NCBI RefSeq assembly: GCF_014489495.1
Contig: NZ_CP060780.1
Span: 1,747,001-1,811,000, forward strand
Direction of reading: 5' to 3'
Source: Sphingomonas daechungensis
Lineage (GTDB): Bacteria; Pseudomonadota; Alphaproteobacteria; Sphingomonadales; Sphingomonadaceae
Length of the DNA stretch: 64,000 bases
Below, piece after piece: positions 1-11,348 of the stretch. The translations under genes and the position numbers were made by a program. The notes beneath the pieces were generated by a model, which saw nothing but the letters and a program-made list of their open reading frames with translations, was not told the DNA's origin and searched no databases. Position 1 is the first letter of the stretch, and the number at the start of each line of letters is the position of its first letter.

Positions 1-916
1 TCCTGATGCGCCGCGACGAAGGTCCGTTCGCCAAGGCCGGGCGGACCCTCGTCGGCATGATCCTCACCGGCCTGGTCGTCGAAGTCGCGTTGACGCCGCT
101 GGCCTTGTACCACTTTCACAAGGCCGGGCTCTTCGGTGTCGCCGCAAATCTCGTCGCGATCCCGCTGACGACGTTCGTTATCATGCCGGTGGAGGCCGCG
201 GCTCTCGTTCTGGACCCTATCGGCCTTGGAACGCCTTTCTGGTGGGCGTCGGACAAGGCGCTCGCGGTTTTGCTATCGATCGCTCACACCGTCGCCGGTG
301 CGAAGGGCGCGGTTGCGACTTTGCCCTCCATGCCTGCCTGGGCCTTCGCTTCCATGGTCCTCGGTGGCCTCTGGTTCTTCCTCTGGACGACCGCTCGTGT
401 GCGTTTGCTCGGATTGGTTCCCGTCGCGGTCGGGGCTGCCGCCGCTGCCGTTGCGCCATCGCCGGATGTGCTGATCACCGGCGACGGTCGGCATCTGGCG
501 ATCGTCGCCCCGGATGGAACGCCGATGATGCTTCGCGATCGGTCCGGCGATTTCATGCGCGATCTGGTGAGCGAGGCATCGGGGTTCGACGACGAGCCCG
601 GACTGCTCGCAGAATCATCGATCGGGTCCTGCTCGCGCGATTCCTGCGTGGCCGTCCTGAAGGCCGGGGCGCGGAACTACCGCCTGCTGGCAACGAGATC
701 GGCGAACAGCATCGACTGGAAAGCTCTCACGGACGCTTGCGCAGAGGCCGATATCGTCGTGTCGGATCGTTGGCTTCCGAAAAGCTGCACGCCGCAGTGG
801 CTTAAGTTCGACCGAAAGTCGCTTGTTGAAACGGGTGGATTGGCCATCTTCCTTGATGACCAGCCCGTGTCGAGACGGTGTCCCAGCGCGTCGGTGATCA
901 CCCCTGGGCCGAGTGA
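1..916 (+). CDS. comEC: ComEC/Rec2-family DNA uptake channel protein, 3' part
   Basis: The 5' end lies outside the window, so only the C-terminal part is present. Hydrophobic segments near the start (for example TLVGMILTGLVVEVALTPL) belong to the competence domain, followed by a soluble tail with the DGRHLAIVAPDG stretch typical of alphaproteobacterial ComEC. The family forms the inner-membrane channel for incoming single-stranded DNA. The open frame runs on to 1241, but a one-base C deletion at about 864-866 explains this: with one C restored the frame ends in GDHPWAE and a stop at 914-916, the usual ComEC ending. The apparent fusion to the next gene is therefore artificial. Confidence 0.8.
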
Positions 917-968
917 CGCTCCTTGCGAACTCGGCTATCGTCGAGCGTCGCGGAATTGGAGACGTGAT

Positions 969-1241
969 ATGCCGCAATACGTGATCGAGCGTGATATGCC
1001 CGGCGTCGGTTCGCTAGGGCAAAGCGATCTCAAGGGGGCGTCCCAGACCAGTTGCTCGGTCCTTCGAGAACTCGGGCCAGAAATCCAGTGGGTGCATAGC
1101 TACGTCACCGACGACAAAATCTACTGCATCTATCGCGCGCCCAACGAGGAAATCATTCGCGAGCATGCCGAGCGCGGCGGCTTCCCTGCCAACAAGATCA
1201 GCGAGGTTCGCAACGTCATCGACCCGACCACCGCTGAATAG
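969..1241 (+). CDS. DUF4242 / SCO4226-type small protein
   Basis: A 90-residue protein starting at ATG 969 (MPQYVIERDMPG). It shows the compact DUF4242 pattern: YVIERDMPG at the start, SCSVLRELGPEIQWVHSYV in the middle, and AERGGFPANKISEVR near the end. One characterised relative, Streptomyces SCO4226, binds nickel; the function here is unknown. It lies 53 bases after the repaired comEC stop on the same strand and its 3' end nearly meets the opposing VOC gene. It appears fused in frame to comEC only because of the upstream frameshift. Confidence 0.75.
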   Translation: MPQYVIERDMPGVGSLGQSDLKGASQTSCSVLRELGPEIQWVHSYVTDDKIYCIYRAPNEEIIREHAERGGFPANKISEVRNVIDPTTAE

Positions 1242-1242
1242 G

Positions 1243-1590
1243 CTAATCCGCGGTCTGCCAGACGGCGAGTTCGCTTCCCGACGGATCGATGAAATGGAAC
1301 CGGCGACCGCCCGGAAAGGCGAAAATGGGCTTGGCGATAACGCCACCGGCTTTCGATACTGCATCGAATGCGGCTTCGAGATCGTCGACACGAATGACGG
1401 GCAAGGGCGCGGACAAGGCTTCTTCGGGCTGACCGTTCAGGCCGACGTCCACGTCACCGGTGGTCGTGGCGGAGTAATCCGGGCCGTAGTCGGTGAACGC
1501 CCAGCCGAAGGCCTTGGCGTAGAAGCCGCGCGTAAGCTCGTAAGCCGTTGCGCTCGGCAATTCGACGTAGTCAATCCGCGCCGCCGACAT
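1243..1590 (-). CDS. VOC-family (glyoxalase-like) protein
   Basis: A 115-residue single-domain protein of the vicinal oxygen chelate superfamily. It opens with IDYVELPSATAYELTRGFYAKAFGW, the usual beta-strand/helix start of the fold, and ends with FHFIDPSGSELAVWQ, which carries the typical Glu metal-ligand position. These proteins include glyoxalases, dioxygenases and antibiotic-binding proteins, so the substrate cannot be predicted. The ATG shares one base with the lexA stop (TGATG), so it is probably co-transcribed and translationally coupled with lexA. It may therefore respond to DNA damage through the lexA operator, which is inference. Confidence 0.75.
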   Translation of the reverse strand: MSAARIDYVELPSATAYELTRGFYAKAFGWAFTDYGPDYSATTTGDVDVGLNGQPEEALSAPLPVIRVDDLEAAFDAVSKAGGVIAKPIFAFPGGRRFHFIDPSGSELAVWQTAD

Positions 1591-2236
1591 CAGTAGCGCC
1601 GAATGAGGCCAGCGAGCCGCCCCTGAATGCTGACCCGGCTCTCATTGTAGCGCTGCGGCTCGTAGCGCGCGTTGGCCGGATCCAGGCGAATGGTTTGACC
1701 TTCGCGTCGATACGTCTTCAACGTCGCCTCCTCATTGTCGATCAGCGCCACCACGATCTCTCCGTCGCGGGCCGTATCGGCTTTCCGGATCAGTGCGAAG
1801 TCGCCGTCGAGGATGCCTTCCTCGATCATCGAATCCCTGAAACTTCAAGCGCGTAATGTTCGCCCGGGCCGAGGAGTGCTGCGGGAACCGCAAAACCCTC
1901 CGTTCCCTGGAGGGCTTCGATCGGCGTGCCGGCGGCGATGCGGCCGTGCAGAGGGATTTCAATCGTGTCGTTGGCTGCTGCAGGCACGACCGGGCGTGGA
2001 GCGGGCGCGGCAGGGGCCGACGACTCCGGAAGCTTCAAGACTTCCAAGGCTCGCGCCCGATTGGGCAGGCGGCGGATGAACCCACGCTCCTCAAGAGCCG
2101 AAATCAGACGATGGACGCCCGACTTGGACTTGAGGTCGAGAGCTTCCCGCATCTCGTCGAAACTCGGCGAAACGCCGGAGTCGTTGAGACGGGTGTTGAT
2201 GAAGCGGAGCAGTTCGTGCTGCTTGGCAGTTAGCAT
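1590..2236 (-). CDS. lexA: LexA SOS repressor (one-base frameshift)
   Basis: About 215 residues after repair. The N-terminal winged-helix domain begins [13 protein letters not shown] and includes [19 protein letters not shown]. The C-terminal S24 protease domain carries the catalytic Ser in [14 protein letters not shown] and the Lys region in [14 protein letters not shown]. It represses SOS genes and self-cleaves when RecA filaments form on damaged DNA. A missing G at about 1835-1837 (GGGG read as GGG) splits the frame exactly before the catalytic Ser. A perfect alphaproteobacterial LexA box sits 19 bases upstream of the ATG, giving autoregulation. The VOC gene follows directly. Confidence 0.93.
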
Positions 2237-2254
2237 CGCGCGGCCAATCCCCTG

Positions 2255-2269
2255 GAACAGACAGGGAAC
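2255..2269 (-). promoter_or_regulatory. LexA box of lexA
   Basis: On the minus strand the sequence reads GTTC-N7-GTTC (GTTCCCTGTCTGTTC), a perfect match to the direct-repeat operator known for alphaproteobacterial LexA. It lies 19 bases before the lexA ATG. It is the expected autoregulatory operator. Confidence 0.88.
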
Positions 2270-2311
2270 GTGTAGGCAACAAAATGTTAGCCGTCAATAC
2301 GACCGCAGACT

Positions 2312-4244
2312 TTAGCTACCGGTGCTCGTGATCCGTGCTTTCGACGCGGTGATTGCCTTCTCGTTCCGCTTCACGCCAACCGTCTGGCGCATGGCGTTGG
2401 TGAACTGCGCGCCATACTCCTCCGCCAGCGCTTGCTGCATTTCCTGCTGGGTACGTCCGATGAGCGCGGGCTGGTTCAACGCATTCCCGGGAATGATCTT
2501 GTCCACCTTGACGACGTAGAAGCCTTCGCCCTGACCGCCGGCGACCAACCGCGATTTGCCTTCACCGAGGATGAAAAGCATCGCCAGGGGAGGCGGGACC
2601 TGGCCCTGGAACTGGCTCAGCTGGATGCGCCGCGCATTCACCGGCTCGACCTTCACGGCCACCGGAGCGCCCTTCGATGCGTCTGCGAGCGAGCCCTTGC
2701 CGACCTTTGAAGCAATGGACTGGGCGAGCTGCTGCGCCCGTTGCGATGCCTGGCTGGCGATCCAGTCTTGGGTTACGCGATCGCGAATGCTCGCCAGCGG
2801 GCCGGGGCAGCCGGAATAACCCGCGCCGGCGCGACCAGGACATAGCCGCCGTCATTCGGAAGCGAATCCACGACGGGTTCATCGCCCTCACCAAGCTCGA
2901 AACCGGACTTGAGCGCGGGCGCGAGATCTGCAGGGAACTTGTAAGCCGCATTGGCCGGCGACGTTCCCGACGCAGTCAGCGGCGGGGTCTCGATCGGGGT
3001 CAGCTTGCCAGCAGCGGCGGCCTCGGGGAAACTCGCGCCACCATCAAGGGCGTCCTGAACCTTGTCGACGATCGCCTCGATCGCTTCCTTGCGCTTGTCG
3101 GCGACCAGCTTCTGGACAATCTCCGGACGAGCTGCCGCCAGCGACTTGCCGCCTTCACGCTCGATCTTGTCGATCCTCACCACGTTCCAGCCGTTCGCGG
3201 TCTGGATCGGGCCGATCGTCGCGCCTTCCGCAGCAGCGAATGCCGCCCCGGCGACATTGGCTCCGGCGGTGGCCGTGAACTGCTCCTTGGTCTGGGGGCC
3301 GACGGAGATGTCTTCGGGAGTGAAACCTGCAGGCGCGGCCGCCGCAGCGAACGTCTGCCCGCCGCGGATTCGCTGGACGATAGCGTTGGCCGTCGCCTGA
3401 TCCGGCGCGACGGCTTGCGTGATGACACGCGTCTCCTTGGATCCGTAAGTTGCGCCGTTGGCCTTGTAATAGTCGTCGATCTCTTTGTCGCTCGGCTGGA
3501 CGTTCGTTACTTGCTCCGGACCGATCTTCGCGATTCTGAGCACTCTTTGTTCTGGGACCATGTAGCGCCGCTGGTTGGCGGCGTAATAGCGATCGATGTC
3601 CGCGCTGGTCGGATTGAGACCCTGGCGGAACGCCGCAGTTGGGACGAATGCCACTTCGCCCGAGCGGCCTTCCAGGAGGATCGACGCATAGGGCGTCGCC
3701 ATGCCGACCGGCGCCTTCGCGTTCACGACGACCGGCGCGATGATCAGCTGCTGGAGAAGGCCGCTGCTGACGATCATGCGGACTTCCTCATCGGTCATCC
3801 GCTGTTCGCGCAGGAAGTTCTGGTACGATGCGTCGGTGAACTTGCCTCCCAAGCCTTTGGCTCCGGGAATGTTCGCGATTTGCGCGTCGACGAGACGCTT
3901 CGACAGAACGGACCCGAACTTGTGCGCGAACGCCTCGACCGTCCTTGCGTCGATGACTGCATTCAGGAGAGGGTCCCAGTCGGCCGCGATGCTAGCATAA
4001 TCAGCGGACGGATTCTGCTGTCTCGCCTGCGACAGGCGGCGCTCCATCGCCCGGCTCATGTCACGGTCGGTGACCGTCTTCGATCCGATCTTCACCAGGG
4101 TATCGCTGCTTCCCGGAAGCCGCCGCCCGAGATCACGCTCTGGATATCGCCCATCGCGAACCCGACGAGGATCAGGATCAGGATGATGCCCATGATGGCA
4201 GTTCCGACGGTCGATTTTGACAGTCGGCGGAAGGAAGCAAGCAT
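2312..4244 (-). CDS. ppiD: PpiD-type periplasmic folding chaperone / peptidyl-prolyl isomerase (two frameshifts)
   Basis: About 644 residues after repair. It starts at ATG 4244 with a basic N-terminus (MLASFRRLSKSTVGTAIM) and one membrane anchor (GIILILILVGFAMG). A SurA_N-like region follows (TVTDRDMSRAMERRL), then a parvulin PPIase domain, and a C-terminal region with PLAMLFILGEGK. The family is anchored in the inner membrane and helps fold outer-membrane proteins. Missing bases at about 4112-4114 and 2799-2801 break the frame; both are one G/C short. It is divergent from tpiA and lies 75 bases upstream of lexA on the same strand. Confidence 0.87.
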
Positions 4245-4370
4245 TGAGGCTCCGCGCGAGGCCGATGTGAAGCCGCCGCTTTAGGTCGCGCTTTCCGGGC
4301 CATCAAGCGCCCGCTTCCAACAATCGGTGACGAAGGGTAGTGCCGTCGCTTCTCGAGGTCGGGGCAGCAA

Positions 4371-5130
4371 ATGACGCGTCGGAAATATGTGGTTGGAAAT
4401 TGGAAGATGCACGGCGTGTCTTCCGACTTGGGAGAGATTCACAGCATCGCGGCCGGGTCGGCTTCTGTATCGAACGTCGATGCTGCCCTTTGCTTGCCTG
4501 CGACCCTTATCGAGCGGGCCGCGCGGTCCGAGAGTATCCTCCCGATTGGCGGACAGGACGTGCACTGGGCGGACAAGGGTGCGCACACGGGTGTATCTCT
4601 GCTGCGATGCTGCTCGATGCTGGGCAAAGCTGACGATTGTCGGCCATTCGGAACGGCGCGAGGGCCAGCATGAATCGAACGAGGAAGTGCGGCGGAAGGC
4701 CGAGGCCGCGCTTGCCGCCGGGTTGGACGTAATCCTCTGCATCGGTGAAAGCCTGGGCGTCAGGGAGGCAGGGCAGGCCGTCGGAACGGTGCAGGCTCAG
4801 CTTGATGAGTCGCTCCCTCACGCCGAGGAGGCCGCGGCCGCTATCCCGAGACAGTTTGCGATTGCCTACGAGCCGATCTGGGCCATCGGGACTGGGAAGG
4901 TCGCTTCATCCGCCGACATCGGCGAAATGCATTCGGCGCTGCGCGATCGGCTGGTTGCCGCGTATGGAGATGCCGGGAACGAAATTCGCATTCTCTATGG
5001 AGGGTCGGTCAACGCCTCTAACGCCGCGGAGATCTTCGCGGTGGATGATGTCGATGGCGCGCTAGTCGGCGGCGCCAGCCTGACGACGGAGAAATTCCTG
5101 CCCATCGTCCAGGCCGCTTCCGCGGCCTGA
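4371..5130 (+). CDS. tpiA: Triosephosphate isomerase (two frameshifts)
   Basis: About 253 residues after repair, the normal length. It converts dihydroxyacetone phosphate to glyceraldehyde 3-phosphate in glycolysis/gluconeogenesis. Visible motifs are the active-site Lys in VVGNWKMH, the catalytic His in IVGHSERR, the catalytic Glu in AYEPIWAIGTGK, and the phosphate loop LYGGSVN plus LVGGASL. Two GGGG runs have each lost a base (about 4589-4591 and 4622-4624), moving the middle of the protein through three frames. ATG 4371 gives the canonical start MTRRKYVVGNWK. It is followed by secG on the same strand. Confidence 0.93.
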
Positions 5131-5197
5131 CCGCTCAAGCATTGAAACTCCGCGGAGCGACCGCTAGATGCCCGCGGCATCCTCCTGAAAGGCCGAA

Positions 5198-5563
5198 ATG
5201 TTCAAGTTCCTTCTGATCGTTCAGACGCTCGTCGCCGCTTCGCTGGTCGGCGTCATCCTGATGCAGCGCTCGGAAGGCGGTGGGCTTGGCGTTGGAGGCA
5301 GCTCGTCCGGCTTCATGACCGCTCGCGGCGCAGCCGACTTCCTGACGCGCTCGACTGCGATCCTCGGCGGTCTCTTTATCGTTCTATCGATCGTGTTGGC
5401 CGCGATCGCCGGTACGACGCGTGAGCCGACCAAGGTCGACACTTCGCTTGCCAACCAGGTCGCTCCTGCACCCGCGCCGGCGACTGCGCCCGCAACGCCG
5501 CAGCAGCAGCCGGGCGCTCCGACGTCGAACCAGGCCGAGCCGGCGGTTCCGCTCGCTCAATAG
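5198..5563 (+). CDS. secG: Preprotein translocase subunit SecG
   Basis: A 121-residue intact protein. SecG is the small accessory subunit of the SecYEG protein-export channel. The first membrane segment (FLLIVQTLVAASLVGVILMQ) leads to the conserved SEGGGLGVGGSSSGFM loop, then TRSTAILGGLFIVLSIVLA forms the second. The tail is rich in Pro, Ala and Gln, typical of alphaproteobacterial SecG. The tpiA-secG-pyrG order is common in sphingomonads. A hairpin overlapping its stop codon is listed separately. Confidence 0.93.
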   Translation: MFKFLLIVQTLVAASLVGVILMQRSEGGGLGVGGSSSGFMTARGAADFLTRSTAILGGLFIVLSIVLAAIAGTTREPTKVDTSLANQVAPAPAPATAPATPQQQPGAPTSNQAEPAVPLAQ

Positions 5564-5586
5564 CGAGCTACGAACAGTTTTTTTTT
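5551..5586 (+). terminator. Candidate terminator/attenuator between secG and pyrG
   Basis: A 7-bp perfect inverted repeat (GCTCGCT-CAAT-AGCGAGC, 5551-5568) covers the secG stop codon. A run of nine T follows at 5578-5586. The 9-base gap between stem and T-tract is longer than in a classical intrinsic terminator, so activity is uncertain. It would separate secG from pyrG. Confidence 0.4.
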
Positions 5587-5635
5587 CGCTGGCCGGGTTG
5601 CGCGTCGCGGCGTTTCACCCCTAAGCCCAACTCCC

Positions 5636-7268
<1,633 letters not shown>

Positions 7269-7298
7269 TTCAGGTTAGGCACTAAATCGGGCTTCGAA

Positions 7299-8264
7299 AT
7301 GACCAACACCATGTCCACCCGCGTTGCGATTCTCGGCTCCGGTCCGGCCGGCCTTACCGCCGCCATCTACGCCGCGCGCGCAGGCCTTTCCCCGATCGTC
7401 ATCCAGGGCATTCAGCCCGGCGGCCAACTCACCACGACGACCGATGTCGAGAATTATCCCGGCTTCCGCGACGTCATCCAGGGCCCGTGGCTGATGGAAG
7501 AAATGCAGGCGCAGGCGGAGCATGTCGGCACCCGCATGGTGTGGGACCACATCTCCGCAGTGGACCTGAAGAGCCGCCCGATTCGGCTGACTGGCGATAG
7601 CGGCACGCAATATTTCGCGGACACGCTCATCATCGCCACCGGTGCCCAGGCCAAGTGGCTCAATCTTCCGTCGGAAGAGCATATGAAGGGCAGGGGCGCG
7701 TCAGCTTGCGCGACCTGCGACGGCTTCTTCTATCGCGGCAAGCGCGTCGCGGTCATCGGCGGCGGCAACACCGCGGTCGAGGAAGCGCTTTACCTCACCA
7801 ATCACAGCCACGACGTCACTCTGATCCACCGCCGCGACAGCCTTCGCGCCGAGAAGATCCTGCACGACCGGCTGTTCGCCAATCCGCACATCAAGATCAT
7901 CTGGGATTCGGAAGTCACCGAGTTCGTGGGCGGCGGCGAGCCCGAAGCGCTGATCGGCCTCGACATCAAGAACCGCCTGACCGGCGAAGTCTCGCGCATC
8001 GATGTGGAAGGCGCATTCGTCGCCATCGGCCACAAGCCGGCGACCGAATTGTTCGACGGCCAGCTCAAGCTCGACAGCGACGGCTATCTCGACGTCGAAA
8101 TTGGCTCGACCCGCACCAGCATCCCGGGCGTGTTCGCCTGCGGCGACGTCATGGACAAGATTTACCGCCAGGCCGTGACCGCGGCCGGAACGGGCTGCAT
8201 GGCCGCCCTGGATGCGGAGAAGTATCTGGCGGCGCAGGAATTCGAGGCGATGGCCGCCGAGTAG
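7299..8264 (+). CDS. trxB: Thioredoxin-disulfide reductase
   Basis: An intact 321-residue flavoprotein. It transfers electrons from NADPH through FAD to thioredoxin. The FAD-binding motif GSGPAGLTAAIYAARAG is near the N-terminus. The redox-active CATC pair lies in ASACATCDGFF, followed by the NADPH-binding GGGNTAVEEA. The C-terminal FAD motif FACGDVMDKIYRQA is present. ATG 7299 is followed by a second possible start (MSTRVAILG) four codons later. It converges on the acyl carrier protein gene with only a few bases between. Confidence 0.95.
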   Translation: MTNTMSTRVAILGSGPAGLTAAIYAARAGLSPIVIQGIQPGGQLTTTTDVENYPGFRDVIQGPWLMEEMQAQAEHVGTRMVWDHISAVDLKSRPIRLTGDSGTQYFADTLIIATGAQAKWLNLPSEEHMKGRGASACATCDGFFYRGKRVAVIGGGNTAVEEALYLTNHSHDVTLIHRRDSLRAEKILHDRLFANPHIKIIWDSEVTEFVGGGEPEALIGLDIKNRLTGEVSRIDVEGAFVAIGHKPATELFDGQLKLDSDGYLDVEIGSTRTSIPGVFACGDVMDKIYRQAVTAAGTGCMAALDAEKYLAAQEFEAMAAE

Positions 8265-8267
8265 GCC

Positions 8268-8555
8268 TTAGCGGCTCTGAAGCCGCTCCACGAAAGCCAG
8301 AAGGCTACCAAAGCTCGCAAAGTCCTCGGCATCGACGTCGTCGTCTTCGATCAGGACGCCCAGCCGCTCCTCGAGCGCGGTCAGAAAATTCGCGACTGCC
8401 ATGGAATCGAATTCGGGAAGCGATCCGAACAGAGCGGTGCTGTCTGCAAACCCGCTCACCTGGGATTCCGCGAGACCGAGCACCTGCGACAGCAGTTCCC
8501 GCAGCGTCACCTCGGCGATGATCTCGTCGGGCGCTTTTTCGACCTTGTTCAACAC
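8268..8555 (-). CDS. Acyl carrier protein-like protein, exosortase-cluster type
   Basis: A 95-residue carrier protein with the four-helix ACP pattern. The phosphopantetheine attachment Ser is in EFDSMAVANFLTALEERLG. The start is GTG at 8555. It is transcribed away from the acyl-CoA ligase at 8647. In exosortase-A clusters of sphingomonads a similar small carrier accompanies the TIGR03098 ligase and TIGR03099 decarboxylase, so it probably carries the product of those enzymes. That partnership is inferred from the neighbourhood, not from the protein itself. Confidence 0.75.
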   Translation of the reverse strand: MLNKVEKAPDEIIAEVTLRELLSQVLGLAESQVSGFADSTALFGSLPEFDSMAVANFLTALEERLGVLIEDDDVDAEDFASFGSLLAFVERLQSR

Positions 8556-8611
8556 CCTCGCGCCCCTAATCCATGGTCGTTGTTACGGCAACATCATTGC
8601 CTCGCGCCCCT
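8556..8611. repeat. 12-bp direct repeat in the carrier-protein/ligase intergenic region
   Basis: CCTCGCGCCCCT occurs twice, at 8556-8567 and 8600-8611, 44 bases apart. They lie between two divergent genes. The left copy read on the minus strand forms the purine-rich leader directly before the carrier-protein GTG. It could be a paired regulatory site or chance in G+C-rich DNA. Confidence 0.35.
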
Positions 8612-8646
8612 CTCCCGGCGATGACGACTGAGTGACACCGGATCCA

Positions 8647-10126
8647 ATGCCTTTTCCGCTCGATCACCTGGTCATTCGCGGCGCTCCGGATGCGCCTGCG
8701 CTTACCGCGGGAACGGAAACGCTGACTTACGCCGATTTGGAGGAGGAGGTTGGACGGACAGCCTCCACGCTGCTCTCGAGGGGGCTCAGTGCAGGCGACC
8801 GCGTGGCGAGCTGGATGGGAAAGACCAAGCTGGCCTGCATCCTTCCGCTCGCCGCAGCGCGCGCCGGCCTTGTGCATGTTCCAATCAACCCCGTGCTCAA
8901 GCGCGCGCAGGCCCGGCACATCTTGTCGGACAGCGGCGCGAAACTGCTGATTGCAAACGAGGCCCGATTGGCGTCCCTGGAGGACGGCGACCGTTCTGGC
9001 GTGGAGCTATTAGTCCTCGAGCATTGGAATGCGTCCAGCGAGGCCCTCGGTCCGTCGACGCGAGATCCGAGGATTTGGCTGCTCTGCTCTATACATCTGG
9101 GTCCACCGGCAAGCCCAAGGGTGTCATGCTGAGTCACGCCAACCTGTGGCTCGGTGCAATCAGCGTCGCGCATTACCTCGGACTTGGGCCAGGTGATCGC
9201 ACTCTCGCCGTGCTCCCGCTGGCCTTCGATTACGGCCAGAACCAACTGCTTTCGACATGGGCTGCGGGGGACAAGCGATCGCGTTCGACTACCTCCTGCC
9301 AAAGGACGTCGCCCGAGCAGTCGGGCGTCATGACGTCACCGTGCTGGCAGGCGTTCCCCCGCTTTGGATTCAGCTTGCGGAGGCTGATTGGTCGAAAGGC
9401 CAGGGTGCGACGCTTCGAACCCTGACGAATAGCGGCGGGCATCTGCCCGAGACCGTCTTTCGCAAGCTCCGCTCGCTCTTTCCGGCCGCGTCGGTCCATC
9501 TCATGTACGGTCTGACGGAGGCCTTTCGTTCGACGAGCCTCGATCCCTCCCTCGCGGATGCGCACCCGGACAGCGTGGGAAAGGCCATTCCCTTCGCGGA
9601 AGTCATGATCGTCGCCTCCGATGGAAGTGAAGCTCTGCCGGGGAGGGAAGGCGAACTGGTTCATGCTGGGCCCCTGGTCGCGCAAGGCTATTGGCAGGAC
9701 CAGGAGAAATCGGCTGAACGATTCAAGCCGGCGCCCGCGTCCTCTCGATATGGAGGGACCGCAGTCTGGTCCGGCGATCGCGCGGTGAGGGCTGAAGACG
9801 GCCTGATCCGCTTCCGTGGCCGAGACGACGCGATGATCAAGGTGAGTGGCAATCGACTGAGTCCGACCGAGATCGAGGAAGCGGCGCTCTCAAGCGGCGC
9901 AGTTCGGGACGTCATTGCACTTGGGGTGAAAGACGAGCGTCTGGGCCAGGCGGTCAGGTTGATCGCAGTTGCCGACGGGGAGAGCGCCGAAGACCGGCTG
10001 AGAGCTTACTTCGCCAGGGAGCTTCCTGCCTACATGCAGCCCAGGGACATCGTCTGGGTCGATGCACTTCCCATTTCGCCTAATGGCAAGGTCGATCGGG
10101 CGGCATTGGTGAAGGAACACGCATGA
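8647..10126 (+). CDS. Exosortase-A-associated acyl-CoA ligase (two frameshifts)
   Basis: About 493 residues after repair. It is an AMP-forming adenylating enzyme: LLYTSGSTGKPKGVMLSH is the ATP-binding loop, TLTNSGGHLP and VHLMYGLTEA follow, and the C-terminal catalytic Lys lies in ISPNGKVDR. It best fits the acyl-CoA ligase family linked to exosortase A systems, mainly because the next gene is the matching decarboxylase. Bases are missing at about 9068 and 9268. ATG 8647 is chosen, though GTG 8632 is also possible. Its stop overlaps the decarboxylase ATG (ATGA). Confidence 0.8.
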
Positions 10127-11339
10127 AGCCGATGGGGCCTATTCCGCCAGGCTTTGGCGCCGATGGTGAGGGCGTCTCCTGATCGGTGGGCGCACGTTCG
10201 ATGACTTGATTGCCGATGCGGGCGGCACGCCTCTGTTCGTTTACGACAAGTCCTTGGTCGGACGGCAGATTGATCGCTTCCGGGCAGCAATGCCGCCTGG
10301 TGTCGCCCTGCATTATGCCGTGAAAGCAAACCCGTATGCTCCGTTGCTGCCATGGATTGCGGAGAAGGTGGACGGGTTCGACGTTGCTTCGGCGGGGGAG
10401 CTCGGATGCGTCGCTCATCTCGGCCTCCCAATTAGCTTCGCGGGCCGGGCAAGACCGATCAGCAGCTGGAAGCCGCGATCGGCGCCGGCGTCACGATCAA
10501 TCTCGAAAGCGAGGGGAGGCAGAGAGAGCGCTGGCCATTTCGGCGCTGGGAAACAGGCCTCCCAAACTTGCGGTGCGAGTGAACCCGCCCTTTGCGCTCA
10601 AGGGCGCGGGGATGAAGATGGGCGGGTCGGTGAGCCAGTTTGGCGTTGACCACGACCGTGCGCCGGCGCTCATCCGCCGTTTGATCGAAGCAGGCGCGGA
10701 TTGGCGCGGCCTCCACATCTTCGCCGGTAGCCAGTCCCTTCACGCGGAAGCGCTGATCGAAGCGCAGGCTGCGACAATCGCTCTGGCGGCGGAGATTGCT
10801 GATCAGGCCGGAGCCCCGCCGCCCGAGGTTAATCTCGGCGGCGGGTTCGGCATTCCGTATTTTGGCGGGGATCAGCCGCTCGACCTCGAAGCGATTGGAA
10901 CGACGCTTTCCAATGTATTGCAAGAGCGTGGAAAAACCCTCGAAAGCACCAAGTTCGCTATTGAGCTCGGCCGCTGGCTCGTGGGCGAGGCAGGGGTCTA
11001 TCTCACGCGCATCGTCGACCGGAAGGAAAGCCGCGGCGAGACGTTCCTGGTCACCGATGGCGGCCTTCACCACATGCTCGCCGCGTCTGGCAATTTTGGC
11101 CAGCTCCTTCGCCGAAACTATCCGGTCGCGATTGCCAACCGCTTTGGGCTGAGCCAGATGAGGAGGTGACGATCACAGGCTGCCTGTGCACCCCGCTCGA
11201 TCTCCTCGCCGACAGCGTCGAGTTGCCCCGGGCCGAGGCCGGAGACGTTATCGCCATATTCTGTGCAGGCGCCTACGGCTTGACCGCCAGTCCGCAGGAT
11301 TTTCTCGGCCAGCAGCGAGCCAGAGAAATCCTCGTTTGA
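10123..11339 (+). CDS. Exosortase-A-associated PLP-dependent decarboxylase (four frameshifts)
   Basis: About 406 residues after repair. It is a fold-III (alanine racemase-like barrel) decarboxylase related to diaminopimelate/ornithine decarboxylases. The PLP Lys is in [13 protein letters not shown], a Gly-rich loop in [13 protein letters not shown], and the C-terminal catalytic Cys region in [11 protein letters not shown]. The ending [14 protein letters not shown] is typical of the exosortase-associated subfamily. Bases are missing at about 10175, 10445, 10513 and 11157. It converges on truA, leaving about nine bases between stops. The usual downstream hydrolase and exosortase genes are absent. 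Confidence 0.78.
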
Positions 11340-11348
11340 GTTTCGCTC

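Noticed and set aside
6..1241. ComEC-DUF4242 fusion protein
   Set aside because: Restoring one C at about 864-866 gives the normal ComEC ending and stop, leaving the DUF4242 gene with its own ATG.
2677..4284. A 535-codon open frame on the plus strand
   Set aside because: It is antisense to ppiD, has no recognisable domain and an Arg-rich, biased composition; it is a shadow of a G+C-rich gene.
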